DNA of 6,270 nucleotides from Chloroflexota bacterium (GCA_021788565.1 JAJYKO010000354.1:1-6270), one strand, 5' to 3'. Shown: positions 1 to 6,004, counted from the stretch's first letter. The notes: generated by a model from the sequence alone, not told the origin. Numbers and translations are program-made.

Positions 1-119
1 AAGCTATGCTTCCAGCGCCTGCCGCCCCAACCTCCCAGAGGCCCCAAAGTGGGCATCCTGAAGGCCCCATCGCGGCCAAACTATGCTTACAACGCGGCCA
101 AACTATGGGTTAAGTTACA
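1..119. mobile_element. Possible right end of an IS21-type insertion sequence (non-coding)
   Basis: No convincing gene lies here; the plus-strand open frame running through it continues as a shadow of terC. The stretch carries two copies of GGCCCC (about 40-45 and 63-68), then two exact copies of a 15-base unit starting CGCGGCCAAAC. Each unit leads into a segment ending TTACA (85-90 and 115-119), and a degenerate partial copy, AAGCTATGCTTCCA, opens the window. IS21-family elements have repeated ends that finish in CA next to istB, and this pattern recalls them; that family link is from memory. No transposase is visible, and the other end would lie outside the window. The proposed boundary is about 119, only 20 bases past the terC stop. 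It could instead be an unrelated intergenic repeat. Confidence 0.35.
71..107. repeat. Two direct copies of a 15-bp unit, CGCGGCCAAACTATG
   Basis: The unit is exact at 71-85 and 93-107, giving a 22-base period. Both copies are followed by a similar tail (CTTACAAC after the first, GGTTAAGTTACAAC after the second). Tandem units of this size occur at the ends of insertion sequences, where transposase binds. The repeat itself is certain; its role is inferred. Confidence 0.85.
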
Positions 120-138
120 ACCTCCTCTGCGTTTCCGA

Positions 139-846
139 TCAGTCCTTCTGGTCGATAGAGGTGGCGAGCGCAGGCGAGGCTTCCTCCCTGGCTGCCGCCC
201 GCCTGCTGAGAAGGTTGGTGATCACAGGCACGCCGACGGCCAGCAGCAGGGGGATCCCCCTCTCGACGAGAATGGTCTCGGGCACGTAGGGCTTCACGAG
301 CTCGTCCGACAGCATCATCTCCCCGGCGGTCCAGGCGATGACGATGGCTCCCACGTAGTTGAGCCAGGGGAGCCTGTTCATCAGCATCGACACGACTCCG
401 CCGCCAAAGAGCACCAGGGGCATGCTCATGGCGAGGCCGGCTATCATTGTGCCCCAGTCGCCGTGGGAGACGGCGGCCACACCGAGGATGTTGTCCAGGC
501 TCATGACGATGTCGGCGACGACAATGATCCACATGGCCTGCCACAGCGACTCGGCCGCCTTGTGGCTTCCCTCCTCACCGACTTCTTCACCTAGCAGCTT
601 GAAAGCGATCCAGACCAGAGAGGCCCCGCCGATGAAGCGGAGTGCCGGGATCTGCATCAGGAAGGCCGCCAGGCCCGTGAGGACGATCCTGAGGACTACT
701 GCCAGTGATCCGCCAGACACTATGGCGATGGTGCGTTGCTTCGGCTTCAACCGGTGGGCCGCCATGCCGATGAGAACGGCGTTGTCCCCACTTAGGACCA
801 GGTTGACGACGATCAGACTGAGGATCGTGGTGATCTGCTCTAGCAC
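139..846 (-). CDS. TerC/YjbE-family integral membrane protein, probable metal ion transporter
   Basis: This 235-residue protein belongs to the TerC superfamily (YjbE-like branch), inner-membrane proteins linked to manganese and other metal export and to tellurite resistance. About seven hydrophobic helices are visible. The two family signature acidic motifs are present: SGDN at residues 19-22 in the first helix and SLDN at 116-119 in the middle of the protein; their aspartates are the presumed ion-path residues. A charged loop (about 86-100) separates the halves and the C-terminal tail is short and polar. The start is GTG at 846, supported by a strong GGGAGGAG ribosome site at 854-861. The length is normal for the YjbE group, so the gene looks intact. 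It is the last gene of the leftward operon. No yybP-ykoY-type manganese riboswitch was recognised upstream. The transported metal cannot be read from the sequence. Confidence 0.9.
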   Translation of the reverse strand: MLEQITTILSLIVVNLVLSGDNAVLIGMAAHRLKPKQRTIAIVSGGSLAVVLRIVLTGLAAFLMQIPALRFIGGASLVWIAFKLLGEEVGEEGSHKAAESLWQAMWIIVVADIVMSLDNILGVAAVSHGDWGTMIAGLAMSMPLVLFGGGVVSMLMNRLPWLNYVGAIVIAWTAGEMMLSDELVKPYVPETILVERGIPLLLAVGVPVITNLLSRRAAAREEASPALATSIDQKD

Positions 847-962
847 GTGAAGGCTCCTCCCAAATAATGCTGAATGTGGGACTTGACGAAGTTGCGCCAG
901 AACCAGTGTTCGTGGAATGCCTGGAAGCCTGCCTGCATCTCAGCCCCAGCGGCCGAGTGCAT
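840..962 (-). CDS. Doubtful short ORF overlapping the terC start (40 or 32 codons)
   Basis: In the otherwise empty gap between terC and the next gene, one minus-strand frame stays open for about 60 codons. It has ATGs at 962 (40 residues) and 938 (32 residues) and ends in TAG at 840, seven bases inside terC. The 32-residue version is rich in aromatic and histidine residues (FHEHWFWRNF near the middle), and its last codons contain the terC ribosome site. Upstream of the 938 start there is only a weak GGGGC-type ribosome site. It could be a translated leader coupled to terC, a decayed gene end, or chance. No family was recognised. Confidence 0.2.
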   Translation of the reverse strand: MHSAAGAEMQAGFQAFHEHWFWRNFVKSHIQHYLGGAFTC

Positions 963-1036
963 CCAAGTGTAGAGGGTTAGGGTCCACTGGAGGTGCCCTA
1001 CAGATCGTGGTAGTTCGCTGGCTGATCCTCATGGCT

Positions 1037-1288
1037 TCACCGCCTCGTCTTTCCTTGTCTCCGCGTGCCTCCGTGCGGTCTCATCCGCCCCAGGCGATCC
1101 GCCGCAGCGCGAGCGGCGAAGAACAGCAAGGCGACAAGTAGTAGGAGATACGCCCAAACGTCCGCGACGTGTACGACCATAGAGAGCTGTGCGGACAGCC
1201 ACCTCGAGATGAGGATGCTGGCGTCAAGAGCGATCAACAGCAATAGGAGTAGGGCGAGCTCAGCGATGGACAGAGCGTTCAGACTCAT
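1037..1288 (-). CDS. Small two-helix membrane protein, copy 1 of a three-member paralogous family
   Basis: This is an 83-residue hypothetical protein. A hydrophobic helix covers roughly residues 9-27, a short amphipathic segment follows with S28, W30 and Q34-L35, a second helix covers about 44-60, and the tail is strongly basic (ending GKTRR). The positive tail suggests both ends face the cytoplasm. It aligns without gaps with the proteins starting at 1612 and 2672: L6, E10, A20, S24, S28, W30, L35, V39, L48, L50, A53, L54, R65 and R68 are shared by all three. It is closest to the 1612 protein (15 of the first 35 residues, plus W45 and G67). The ATG at 1288 has a GAGGTG ribosome site five bases away. 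There is no signal-peptide cleavage motif and no Cys. The function is unknown; its place beside terC in a metal operon suggests an accessory membrane role. Confidence 0.8.
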   Translation of the reverse strand: MSLNALSIAELALLLLLLIALDASILISRWLSAQLSMVVHVADVWAYLLLLVALLFFAARAAADRLGRMRPHGGTRRQGKTRR

Positions 1289-1387
1289 CGGGGCACCTCA
1301 GTCCTACGGTAGTATGGCGGCAAGCACCGGAACCGTCACATCATCATGGCTGACCACCTTCCCCGCCCCATATCCTGGGACGTTAGT

Positions 1388-1612
1388 TCATTTGCTCCTC
1401 GGAGTTGGTCGTCCATGGCGACTCGGCAGGGCGAAGGCGACGACGACCAGCAGAGCCGCGGGTAGGAAGAGCAAGAGCCACATCACCTCCTGCTGTACCC
1501 GCTGGGCGAGCTGAGCCGCGAGCCACGCCGAGACCGGAACGCTGAGGCCAACCGCGACGAAGGCTGAGAGCATGAGGAAGACATCGGCGTTGGACAAGGC
1601 CTTCTGGTTCAT
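1388..1612 (-). CDS. Small two-helix membrane protein, copy 2 of a three-member paralogous family
   Basis: This is a 74-residue hypothetical protein with helices at about residues 11-27 and 43-62 and a short basic tail. The motif SVPVSAW (24-30) matches SLPVSIW at the same residues in the protein starting at 2672, and AQL (33-35) matches the protein starting at 1288. An upstream GTG at 1663 in the same frame would add 17 residues. I prefer the ATG at 1612 because it has a GGGGGGTG ribosome site (1618-1625) at five bases and because this start puts all shared residues at identical positions in the three paralogues. It lies between the response regulator (130-bp gap) and the first paralogue (about 100-bp gap). 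Its role is unknown. Confidence 0.8.
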   Translation of the reverse strand: MNQKALSNADVFLMLSAFVAVGLSVPVSAWLAAQLAQRVQQEVMWLLLFLPAALLVVVAFALPSRHGRPTPRSK

Positions 1613-1661
1613 CTTGACACCCCCCACATCATTCCGGGCCCGGCCGATCAAGACGAGAGGC

Positions 1662-1677
1662 ACGGGTTCGAGCCCGT
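1662..1677. repeat. Short inverted repeat in the gap after the response regulator
   Basis: ACGGG-N6-CCCGT forms a near-perfect 16-base palindrome, with TCGA at its centre, in the 130-base gap between the response-regulator stop and the ATG at 1612. It could be an intercistronic RNA hairpin or a protein-binding site. No T-tract follows in the direction of transcription, so it is not a canonical terminator. Confidence 0.4.
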
Positions 1678-1741
1678 AGTCAGCCCGGCGGGTTGCTCAG
1701 GCGCGTCCACCAGGGCGACCACGGGGAACCCGACGGGCAAC

Positions 1742-2449
1742 TCAAAGGCCGCGCTCTCCACTGGAGGACTCCGCAAACTTGTAGCCCACGCCGTAGACGG
1801 TGAGGAGATGCGTGGGCCGGCTGGGGTCTGGCTCGATCTTGCCCCTCAGATTCTTGACGTGGGCATCGATGGTCCGCTCGTACCCCTCGAAGGCTTCCCC
1901 CTGCACCAGATCCAGCAGTTGGAGTCGGCTGTAAGCCCGGCCCGGGCTTCGCATCAGCGCCTCCAGCAGCCGGAACTCCGTGGGGGTCAGGTCCAGCGCC
2001 TCCCCGCCCCGCCTGACCTCGTGGCGAGCGGGGTCCAGCACGAGATCGCCTGTCCGCAGCACCTCCTCGGCGGGCTGCGATGGGGTGGCCCGGCGGAGCA
2101 CTGCCCGCACCCTGGCGACCACCTCCCTCGGGCTGAAGGGCTTCGTGATGTAGTCGTCGGCTCCCAGCTCCAGCCCTATCAGCTTGTCCGCCTCCTGGTC
2201 TCGGGCAGTGAGCATGATGACCGGTACGGAGCCATCACGGCAGATGCGCCGGCACACTTCCAGGCCGTCAATCTTCGGCAGGTTGAGGTCCAGGAGCACG
2301 AGGGTCGGCACTTTCCTGCGGAAGGCTTCCAGGGCCGCGGCGCCGTCTGATGCTGCCTCCACCTGGAAGCCATCTCGCTCCAGGTAGAGCCGTAGCACCT
2401 CGACGATCTTGGCCTCATCTTCGGCGACCAGAATGGTTCCACGCGACAT
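1742..2449 (-). CDS. OmpR/PhoB-family response regulator, no cognate kinase in view
   Basis: This is a 235-residue two-component response regulator. The receiver domain (about 3-118) has the acidic pair E10-D11, phospho-acceptor D54 in the segment LLDLNLP, T81 and K103, so phosphorylation should be possible. A short linker leads to a winged-helix DNA-binding domain (about 130-228). Its recognition helix is around RTIDAHVKNLR and the wing ends in GVGYKF, as in OmpR/PhoB proteins. The length is normal. The ATG at 2449 has a GGAGGAG ribosome site (2455-2461) at five bases, and its first 35 bases overlap the end of the small membrane gene upstream, suggesting coupled translation. No histidine kinase follows; the next gene is a small membrane protein. 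It may control envelope or metal-stress genes, or this operon, with a kinase encoded elsewhere. Confidence 0.95.
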   Translation of the reverse strand: MSRGTILVAEDEAKIVEVLRLYLERDGFQVEAASDGAAALEAFRRKVPTLVLLDLNLPKIDGLEVCRRICRDGSVPVIMLTARDQEADKLIGLELGADDYITKPFSPREVVARVRAVLRRATPSQPAEEVLRTGDLVLDPARHEVRRGGEALDLTPTEFRLLEALMRSPGRAYSRLQLLDLVQGEAFEGYERTIDAHVKNLRGKIEPDPSRPTHLLTVYGVGYKFAESSSGERGL

Positions 2450-2672
2450 ACGCGCTCCTCCAGACGTTACGTAGCAGCCGAGCGAGGTTGAAACAGGCGA
2501 TCCAGATGGGCAGTGCGGCCAGGAGATAAAGGTATAGTCCCACCGAGGTGGGCCTAACCGGAACCGATAGGTGCCCGGAGGCCCATATCGAGACCGGAAG
2601 GCTCAAGAGGGCCGCCACCAGGAAAGCCGCCAGGTGAAAGATCTCGACTTCGGGGAGAGGGTCCAGTCTCAT
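2415..2672 (-). CDS. Small two-helix membrane protein, copy 3 of a three-member paralogous family
   Basis: This is an 85-residue hypothetical protein. The first helix (about 11-27) runs into SLPVSIW (24-30), the second covers about 44-62, and a long basic, aromatic tail ends in GRRR. The ATG at 2672 has a perfect AAGGAGGA ribosome site (2677-2684) that overlaps the TAA stop of the ATPase gene, so the two are tightly linked. Its 3' end overlaps the response regulator by 35 bases. It shares 12 of its first 35 residues with each of the proteins starting at 1612 and 1288, plus V39, L48, L50, A53, L54, R65 and R68, without a gap. Its position directly behind the ATPase makes a small regulatory or stabilising subunit a reasonable guess, but nothing in the sequence proves it. 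Confidence 0.85.
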   Translation of the reverse strand: MRLDPLPEVEIFHLAAFLVAALLSLPVSIWASGHLSVPVRPTSVGLYLYLLAALPIWIACFNLARLLRNVWRSAYVAWNHSGRRR

Positions 2673-2682
2673 CCAATCCTCC

Positions 2683-4818
2683 TTACGAGCGCAGCATCCT
2701 GAGGCCGCTGCCGATCACGACGAACTCGCTGATCTCGTGGCCCAGCACCGCGATGGGCAGGGTGAAGGCGCCGGCCACAGCCCCGACCACGAGGGCGCCG
2801 ATCACCACAGCGGACAAGCCCAGGTTCTGGCTCACCACCGACTGGTTCCGCTTGGCGACCTTTAGCCCGTAGGCCAGCTTCTCCAGGTCGTCGGCCATCA
2901 GGGCCACGTCCGCCGTCTCCAGCGCCACGTCGGTGCCGGCTGCCCCCATTGCGACTCCCACCGTGGCCTCGGCCAGGGCCGGGGCGTCGTTCACCCCATC
3001 CCCCACCATCGCGACGTGGCCGTACCGCTCCGAGAGCTCCCGCACCTTTGCCACCTTGTCCTCGGGCTTCAGCTCGGCGTACACCTCGTCGATGCCGAGC
3101 TCGGCCGCGATGGCCCGAGCGGTGCGCTCGTTGTCCCCGGTGAGCATCGCCACCTTCTCGACTCCCGCGGCGTGCAGCGCCTCGATGGCCCTTCGGGCGT
3201 TGGGCCGGATGTTGTCCCGCAGGGCGATCAGCCCCCACGGGGCCTTCTCATCGCCGACCACCACCACTGTCTTGCCCTCGGCCTGGAGGCCGTTCACGTC
3301 GTCCCCGGCGCAGTCCAGGGAGACCCCGAGCCGTGAGTGGAAGAGGTCGGGGCTGCCCACGTAGAGGGTGGTGCCGTTCCTTCGGGCCGAGGCGCCGGCC
3401 CCGGTCAGGGATCGGAAGTCCTGAAGTTCGGTGAGCATGACCCCCTCCGCCTCGGCCTTGCGCAGGATCGCCCGGGCCAGGGGGTGCTCGCTCCGGCGCT
3501 CGATCCCCGCCGCTATGGCCAGCACCTCCTGAGGCGATGCCGCCTTCTCCCCGCCGTCCCGGCAGACCAGGACGTCGGTCACCTCCGGCTCGCCCCGGGT
3601 GAGGGTCCCCGTCTTGTCCAGAGCCACCACCCTCACCTTCGCCAGCTCCTCGACGTACATGCCGCCCTTGATCAGGACGCCGTTGCGGGCGGCCGTGCCC
3701 AGAGCGGCCACCAGGGTGATGGGAATGGAGATCACCAGGGCGCAGGGGGCGGCGGCCACGATGAACACGGTCGCCCGGTTGATCCAGGTGAACCAGTCGG
3801 CCCCGAGGAGGAGAGGGGGAAGCACGGCGACGAGGACGCCGAGGGCGAGGACCGCGGGGCTGTAGCGAGCCCCGAACCGCTCGATGAACCTCTGGCTCTT
3901 TCCCTTCTTCTCCTGGGCCTCCTCGACCATCGTTATGATCCGGGCGATGGTGTTGTCGGCGAAGGTCTTGGTGGCCCGCACCTCCAGGGCCCCCTCCCCG
4001 TTGATGGTGCCCGCGAAGACCGCGTCCCCGGGGGCCTTCTCCACTGGCACACTCTCGCCCGTCACCGGCGCCTGGTTGACGCTGGAGGATCCGACCAGCA
4101 CCTCGCCGTCGGTGGCTATCGACTGCCCCGGCCGGACGATGAAGACGTCCCCCACCCCCAGCTCCTCCACTGGGATCTCCCGCTCGACGCCGTCCCGGCG
4201 CACCAGCGCCACCTTAGGGGCCAGCTTCATGAGGGCCTTGATGGCCGACCTAGTCTTCTCCTCGGTATAGCCCTCGGTGGCCTCGCTTATGGAGTAGAGG
4301 AAGACCAGCGTCGCCCCTTCCAGCGCTTCCCCCATGAGGGCGGCGACGATGGCGGCGACGCTCATCAAGAGCTCGATGCCGACCTCTCGCTCGAAGAGGA
4401 GCTCCTCGACGGCCTCCCGGCCGAAGTAGTAGCCGCCGATCAGGATGGCGACCACGAAGATGCCGGTGGTGAAGGGAGGGGTGAGCCCGCCGAGGCCCAG
4501 GACCCACCCGAGGGCCAGCAGGACGCCCGAGGTCACCGAGGTGATCACCTTGGGGTTTCGCCACACCTTCGGCTGCTCGGCCATCTCCAGCCCCTTCTGG
4601 ACTGGAAAGCCGAGGGAGGTGAGCTTCTCCTTTACTGCCTCAGGGTTGGTCTCGGCGGGGTCGTAGGCGAGACGCACCTTCGCGGACTTGGGGTAGACCT
4701 TGACCTCCACGAGGCCGCGGAAGTCCTGCAGACCGCGCTCGATGGCCGCGGCGTCGTGCTCGCAGTCCAGGTTGGCTACCCGGACCTCCATCTCTTCCTT
4801 AGCAGTTGCCTGAGTCAT
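2683..4818 (-). CDS. Heavy-metal-translocating P1B-type ATPase (CadA/ZntA-related, APC variant)
   Basis: This 711-residue inner-membrane pump uses ATP to move a transition or heavy metal ion, most likely outward. An HMA-like N-terminal domain (about 10-75) has NLDCEHD with only one Cys (C19) instead of CxxC. Membrane helices lie near 91-110, 116-132, 148-163, 166-178, 321-338, 346-372, 662-682 and 684-705. TGES (253-256, actuator), DKTGT with phosphorylated D401, H445-P446 (nucleotide domain), TGDN (560-563) and GDGVND (606-611) are all intact, so it should be active. The ion-site motif in helix 6 is APC (357-359), not the CPC of ZntA/CadA. The last helix has HEISE (694-698) where ZntA has a conserved Asp, recalling the HEGGT motif of P1B-4 pumps; the ZntA helix-7 Lys appears to be Ser. 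An ATG at 4791 with an AAGGA site is an alternative start. Metal specificity is uncertain: Cd/Pb/Zn from the regulator, Co/Zn/Fe-like from the helix motifs. Confidence 0.95.
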   Translation of the reverse strand: MTQATAKEEMEVRVANLDCEHDAAAIERGLQDFRGLVEVKVYPKSAKVRLAYDPAETNPEAVKEKLTSLGFPVQKGLEMAEQPKVWRNPKVITSVTSGVLLALGWVLGLGGLTPPFTTGIFVVAILIGGYYFGREAVEELLFEREVGIELLMSVAAIVAALMGEALEGATLVFLYSISEATEGYTEEKTRSAIKALMKLAPKVALVRRDGVEREIPVEELGVGDVFIVRPGQSIATDGEVLVGSSSVNQAPVTGESVPVEKAPGDAVFAGTINGEGALEVRATKTFADNTIARIITMVEEAQEKKGKSQRFIERFGARYSPAVLALGVLVAVLPPLLLGADWFTWINRATVFIVAAAPCALVISIPITLVAALGTAARNGVLIKGGMYVEELAKVRVVALDKTGTLTRGEPEVTDVLVCRDGGEKAASPQEVLAIAAGIERRSEHPLARAILRKAEAEGVMLTELQDFRSLTGAGASARRNGTTLYVGSPDLFHSRLGVSLDCAGDDVNGLQAEGKTVVVVGDEKAPWGLIALRDNIRPNARRAIEALHAAGVEKVAMLTGDNERTARAIAAELGIDEVYAELKPEDKVAKVRELSERYGHVAMVGDGVNDAPALAEATVGVAMGAAGTDVALETADVALMADDLEKLAYGLKVAKRNQSVVSQNLGLSAVVIGALVVGAVAGAFTLPIAVLGHEISEFVVIGSGLRMLRS

Positions 4819-4876
4819 TTACCTAACCTCACACTCTGTTGAAGTTCGCCGTGTAGTGATACCAGAGCCCTCTGCC

Positions 4877-5389
4877 TCACGACTTCACCTCCATCTCGCC
4901 CCTCCCGAGGAGCAGCACGAGTGTCAGGGCGATGACACCCAGCACGATAAAGCTGTCGGCCAGGTTGAAGGCCGGCCAGCGGCTCGCTCCCAGGCCCACA
5001 TCCAGGAAGTCGGTGACCCGGCCGTCCGGCAGCCGGTCGGCGAAGTTGGCGATGGCGCCGCCGAGAACCAACTGGAGAGACCAGGGGACTGCCGGCGGAA
5101 ACCTGCTCGCCACAAGGGCTCCTGCTGTCCAGACCAGCAAGGCCAGAATGATTATGCCTGAGAGGAGAACCGGCCACCCCGCGCTGTTGGCGAAGATGCC
5201 GAAGGCCACGCCGCTGTTGTAGCCCAGGGTCAGACGGAAGAGGTCTCCCACGATCGGGACGGGCTGGTGAAGGGCGAGCGCCCGTTCGACCCAGAGCTTG
5301 GATAGGCCGTCCAGCGCCACTATCAGGAGGAGGCCCAGGAGCGAACGGTACAAGAGGGCGCGTCTTCTCGTGTTGGTGTGAATCTGCAT
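4877..5389 (-). CDS. lspA: Lipoprotein signal peptidase (signal peptidase II)
   Basis: This is a 170-residue inner-membrane aspartic protease that removes signal peptides from lipid-modified prolipoproteins. Four hydrophobic helices are visible. The family boxes occur in order: DGLSK (27-31), NSGVAFGIF (58-66), the GNxxDR-type box GGAIANFADR (110-119, with Ala in place of the usual second Gly), VTDF with D127, and FNLADS with D145. D127 and D145 correspond to the catalytic aspartate pair, so the enzyme should be active. The length matches the family. The ATG at 5389 follows the upstream gene by 13 bases; the ribosome site is weak (AGGA, somewhat far). It lies between the metal repressor and the ATPase rather than next to housekeeping genes such as ileS, so it is probably a dedicated copy, as with the signal peptidase (PbrC) of the Cupriavidus lead-resistance operon. 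A 58-base gap without a clear promoter separates it from the ATPase. Confidence 0.95.
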   Translation of the reverse strand: MQIHTNTRRRALLYRSLLGLLLIVALDGLSKLWVERALALHQPVPIVGDLFRLTLGYNSGVAFGIFANSAGWPVLLSGIIILALLVWTAGALVASRFPPAVPWSLQLVLGGAIANFADRLPDGRVTDFLDVGLGASRWPAFNLADSFIVLGVIALTLVLLLGRGEMEVKS

Positions 5390-5402
5390 TTCTCGTGTAG
5401 TC

Positions 5403-5618
5403 CTAAGATTGGCCTAGCGGGATGACCTCGCGGTACTTGCCGCCGGGGGACTGCTCCGGCGGCTCCTCGGCACGCTCGACCGTGACGTGGCCGAGTGAGT
5501 GCTCGGTGAGCAGGCGCGTAAGCTGGGTATGCACCGCCTGCCAAAGCTGATCCGGGTCGGCGCCGTCCGCGGGCCGCAGTCGCACGCGCAGGCTCGTCGG
5601 CGTGGTCTGCTCGATCAT
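5403..5618 (-). CDS. Small soluble protein resembling a free PaaK/CapK-type C-terminal domain
   Basis: This is a 71-residue protein without membrane segments or cysteines. It begins with a strand-like segment (SLRVRLRP), continues with a helix (about 20-38, through LWQAVHTQLTRLL), then HVTVERAEEPP, and ends in GGKYREVIPLG. This arrangement resembles, from memory, the C-terminal domain of phenylacetate-CoA-ligase-like adenylate-forming enzymes, where an SGK-F/L-R-x-V motif carries a lysine near the active site. No ligase core is present, so it would be a stand-alone domain. I chose the ATG at 5618 because it overlaps the repressor TGA as ATGA and has GGAAG six bases upstream; a GTG at 5630 would add four residues. 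The role in a metal operon is unknown, and the homology needs a profile search. Confidence 0.7.
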   Translation of the reverse strand: MIEQTTPTSLRVRLRPADGADPDQLWQAVHTQLTRLLTEHSLGHVTVERAEEPPEQSPGGKYREVIPLGQS

Positions 5619-5992
5619 GAGTTCTTCCACTCATCTCGTCGGCTCGCGCTCGTGTTCGCGCCCGGGGTCTCGTAGCGGGTGCACTCGTAGACGCCCCTCG
5701 CCACCTCGGCGAGCAGTTCGTCGCCCATGCGGAGAAGGGCCTCCACCCGCTCGTCGCTGAGGCTGTAGTAGACGAACTTGCCCCGCTGCCTGCGGGACGC
5801 CAGCCCGCACTCGTAGAGGCAGGCGAGGTGAGTGGAGACGCTGGACTGGGCGAAACCGGTGGCGGAGACCACCTCACCAACGCTCCTGGGGCCGGAGCGA
5901 AGGGATTCCAGGATGGCGAGGCGCGAGGGGTCGGCGAAGCCCCGGAAGAGCTTGGCCTTCAGGGCGAGGGACTGGACCTCGGCGGTCAACAT
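5615..5992 (-). CDS. ArsR/SmtB-family metal-sensing repressor, CmtR-like
   Basis: This is a 125-residue winged-helix repressor that should bind the operator in front of its own gene and release it on binding metal. The core has FADPSRLAILESL (19-31), the recognition helix around SSVSTHLACLYECGL (50-64), and the wing with RGKFVYYSL (70-78). C58 and C62 sit in the recognition-helix region as CLYEC, and a third cysteine, C104 (VYECTRY), lies in the C-terminal helix. In Mycobacterium tuberculosis CmtR, C57, C61 and C102 bind Cd(II) or Pb(II), and the N-terminus MLT is shared too. This is therefore probably a Cd/Pb sensor, not an arsenic or alpha-5 zinc sensor. The ATG at 5992 has a GAGGAGG ribosome site at five bases. 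It is the first gene of the operon and is translationally coupled to the next. Confidence 0.93.
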   Translation of the reverse strand: MLTAEVQSLALKAKLFRGFADPSRLAILESLRSGPRSVGEVVSATGFAQSSVSTHLACLYECGLASRRQRGKFVYYSLSDERVEALLRMGDELLAEVARGVYECTRYETPGANTSASRRDEWKNS

Positions 5993-5997
5993 CGGCG

Positions 5998-6004
5998 CCT
6001 CCTC
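5998..6004 (-). promoter_or_regulatory. Ribosome binding site of the ArsR repressor gene
   Basis: GAGGAGG on the minus strand, five bases before the ATG at 5992. It fixes the repressor start and directly abuts the left arm of the operator. Confidence 0.8.

Noticed and set aside
1..138. Rho-independent terminator after terC
   Set aside because: No stable GC hairpin followed by a T-tract is visible on the minus strand in this stretch.
49..594. Plus-strand 181-codon open frame
   Set aside because: It is antisense to terC, His/Gly-rich and without recognisable motifs.
847..1036. yybP-ykoY manganese riboswitch ahead of terC
   Set aside because: Such riboswitches often precede terC-like genes, but I could not find the conserved loop sequences on the minus strand here.
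1613..1663. Longer start (GTG at 1663) for the second small membrane protein
   Set aside because: The ATG at 1612 has the better ribosome site and gives residue-for-residue register with the two paralogues; the extra 17 residues have no counterpart in them.
1655..1690. tRNA-like T-arm (GGGTTCGAGCC) on the plus strand
   Set aside because: The T-stem does not pair correctly around a seven-base loop, and no matching acceptor or anticodon arm lies upstream. It is only a short palindrome.
3337..4842. Plus-strand 501-codon open frame
   Set aside because: It is the antisense shadow of the ATPase in GC-rich DNA; its translation is low-complexity, with no domain, while the minus strand carries every P-type ATPase motif.
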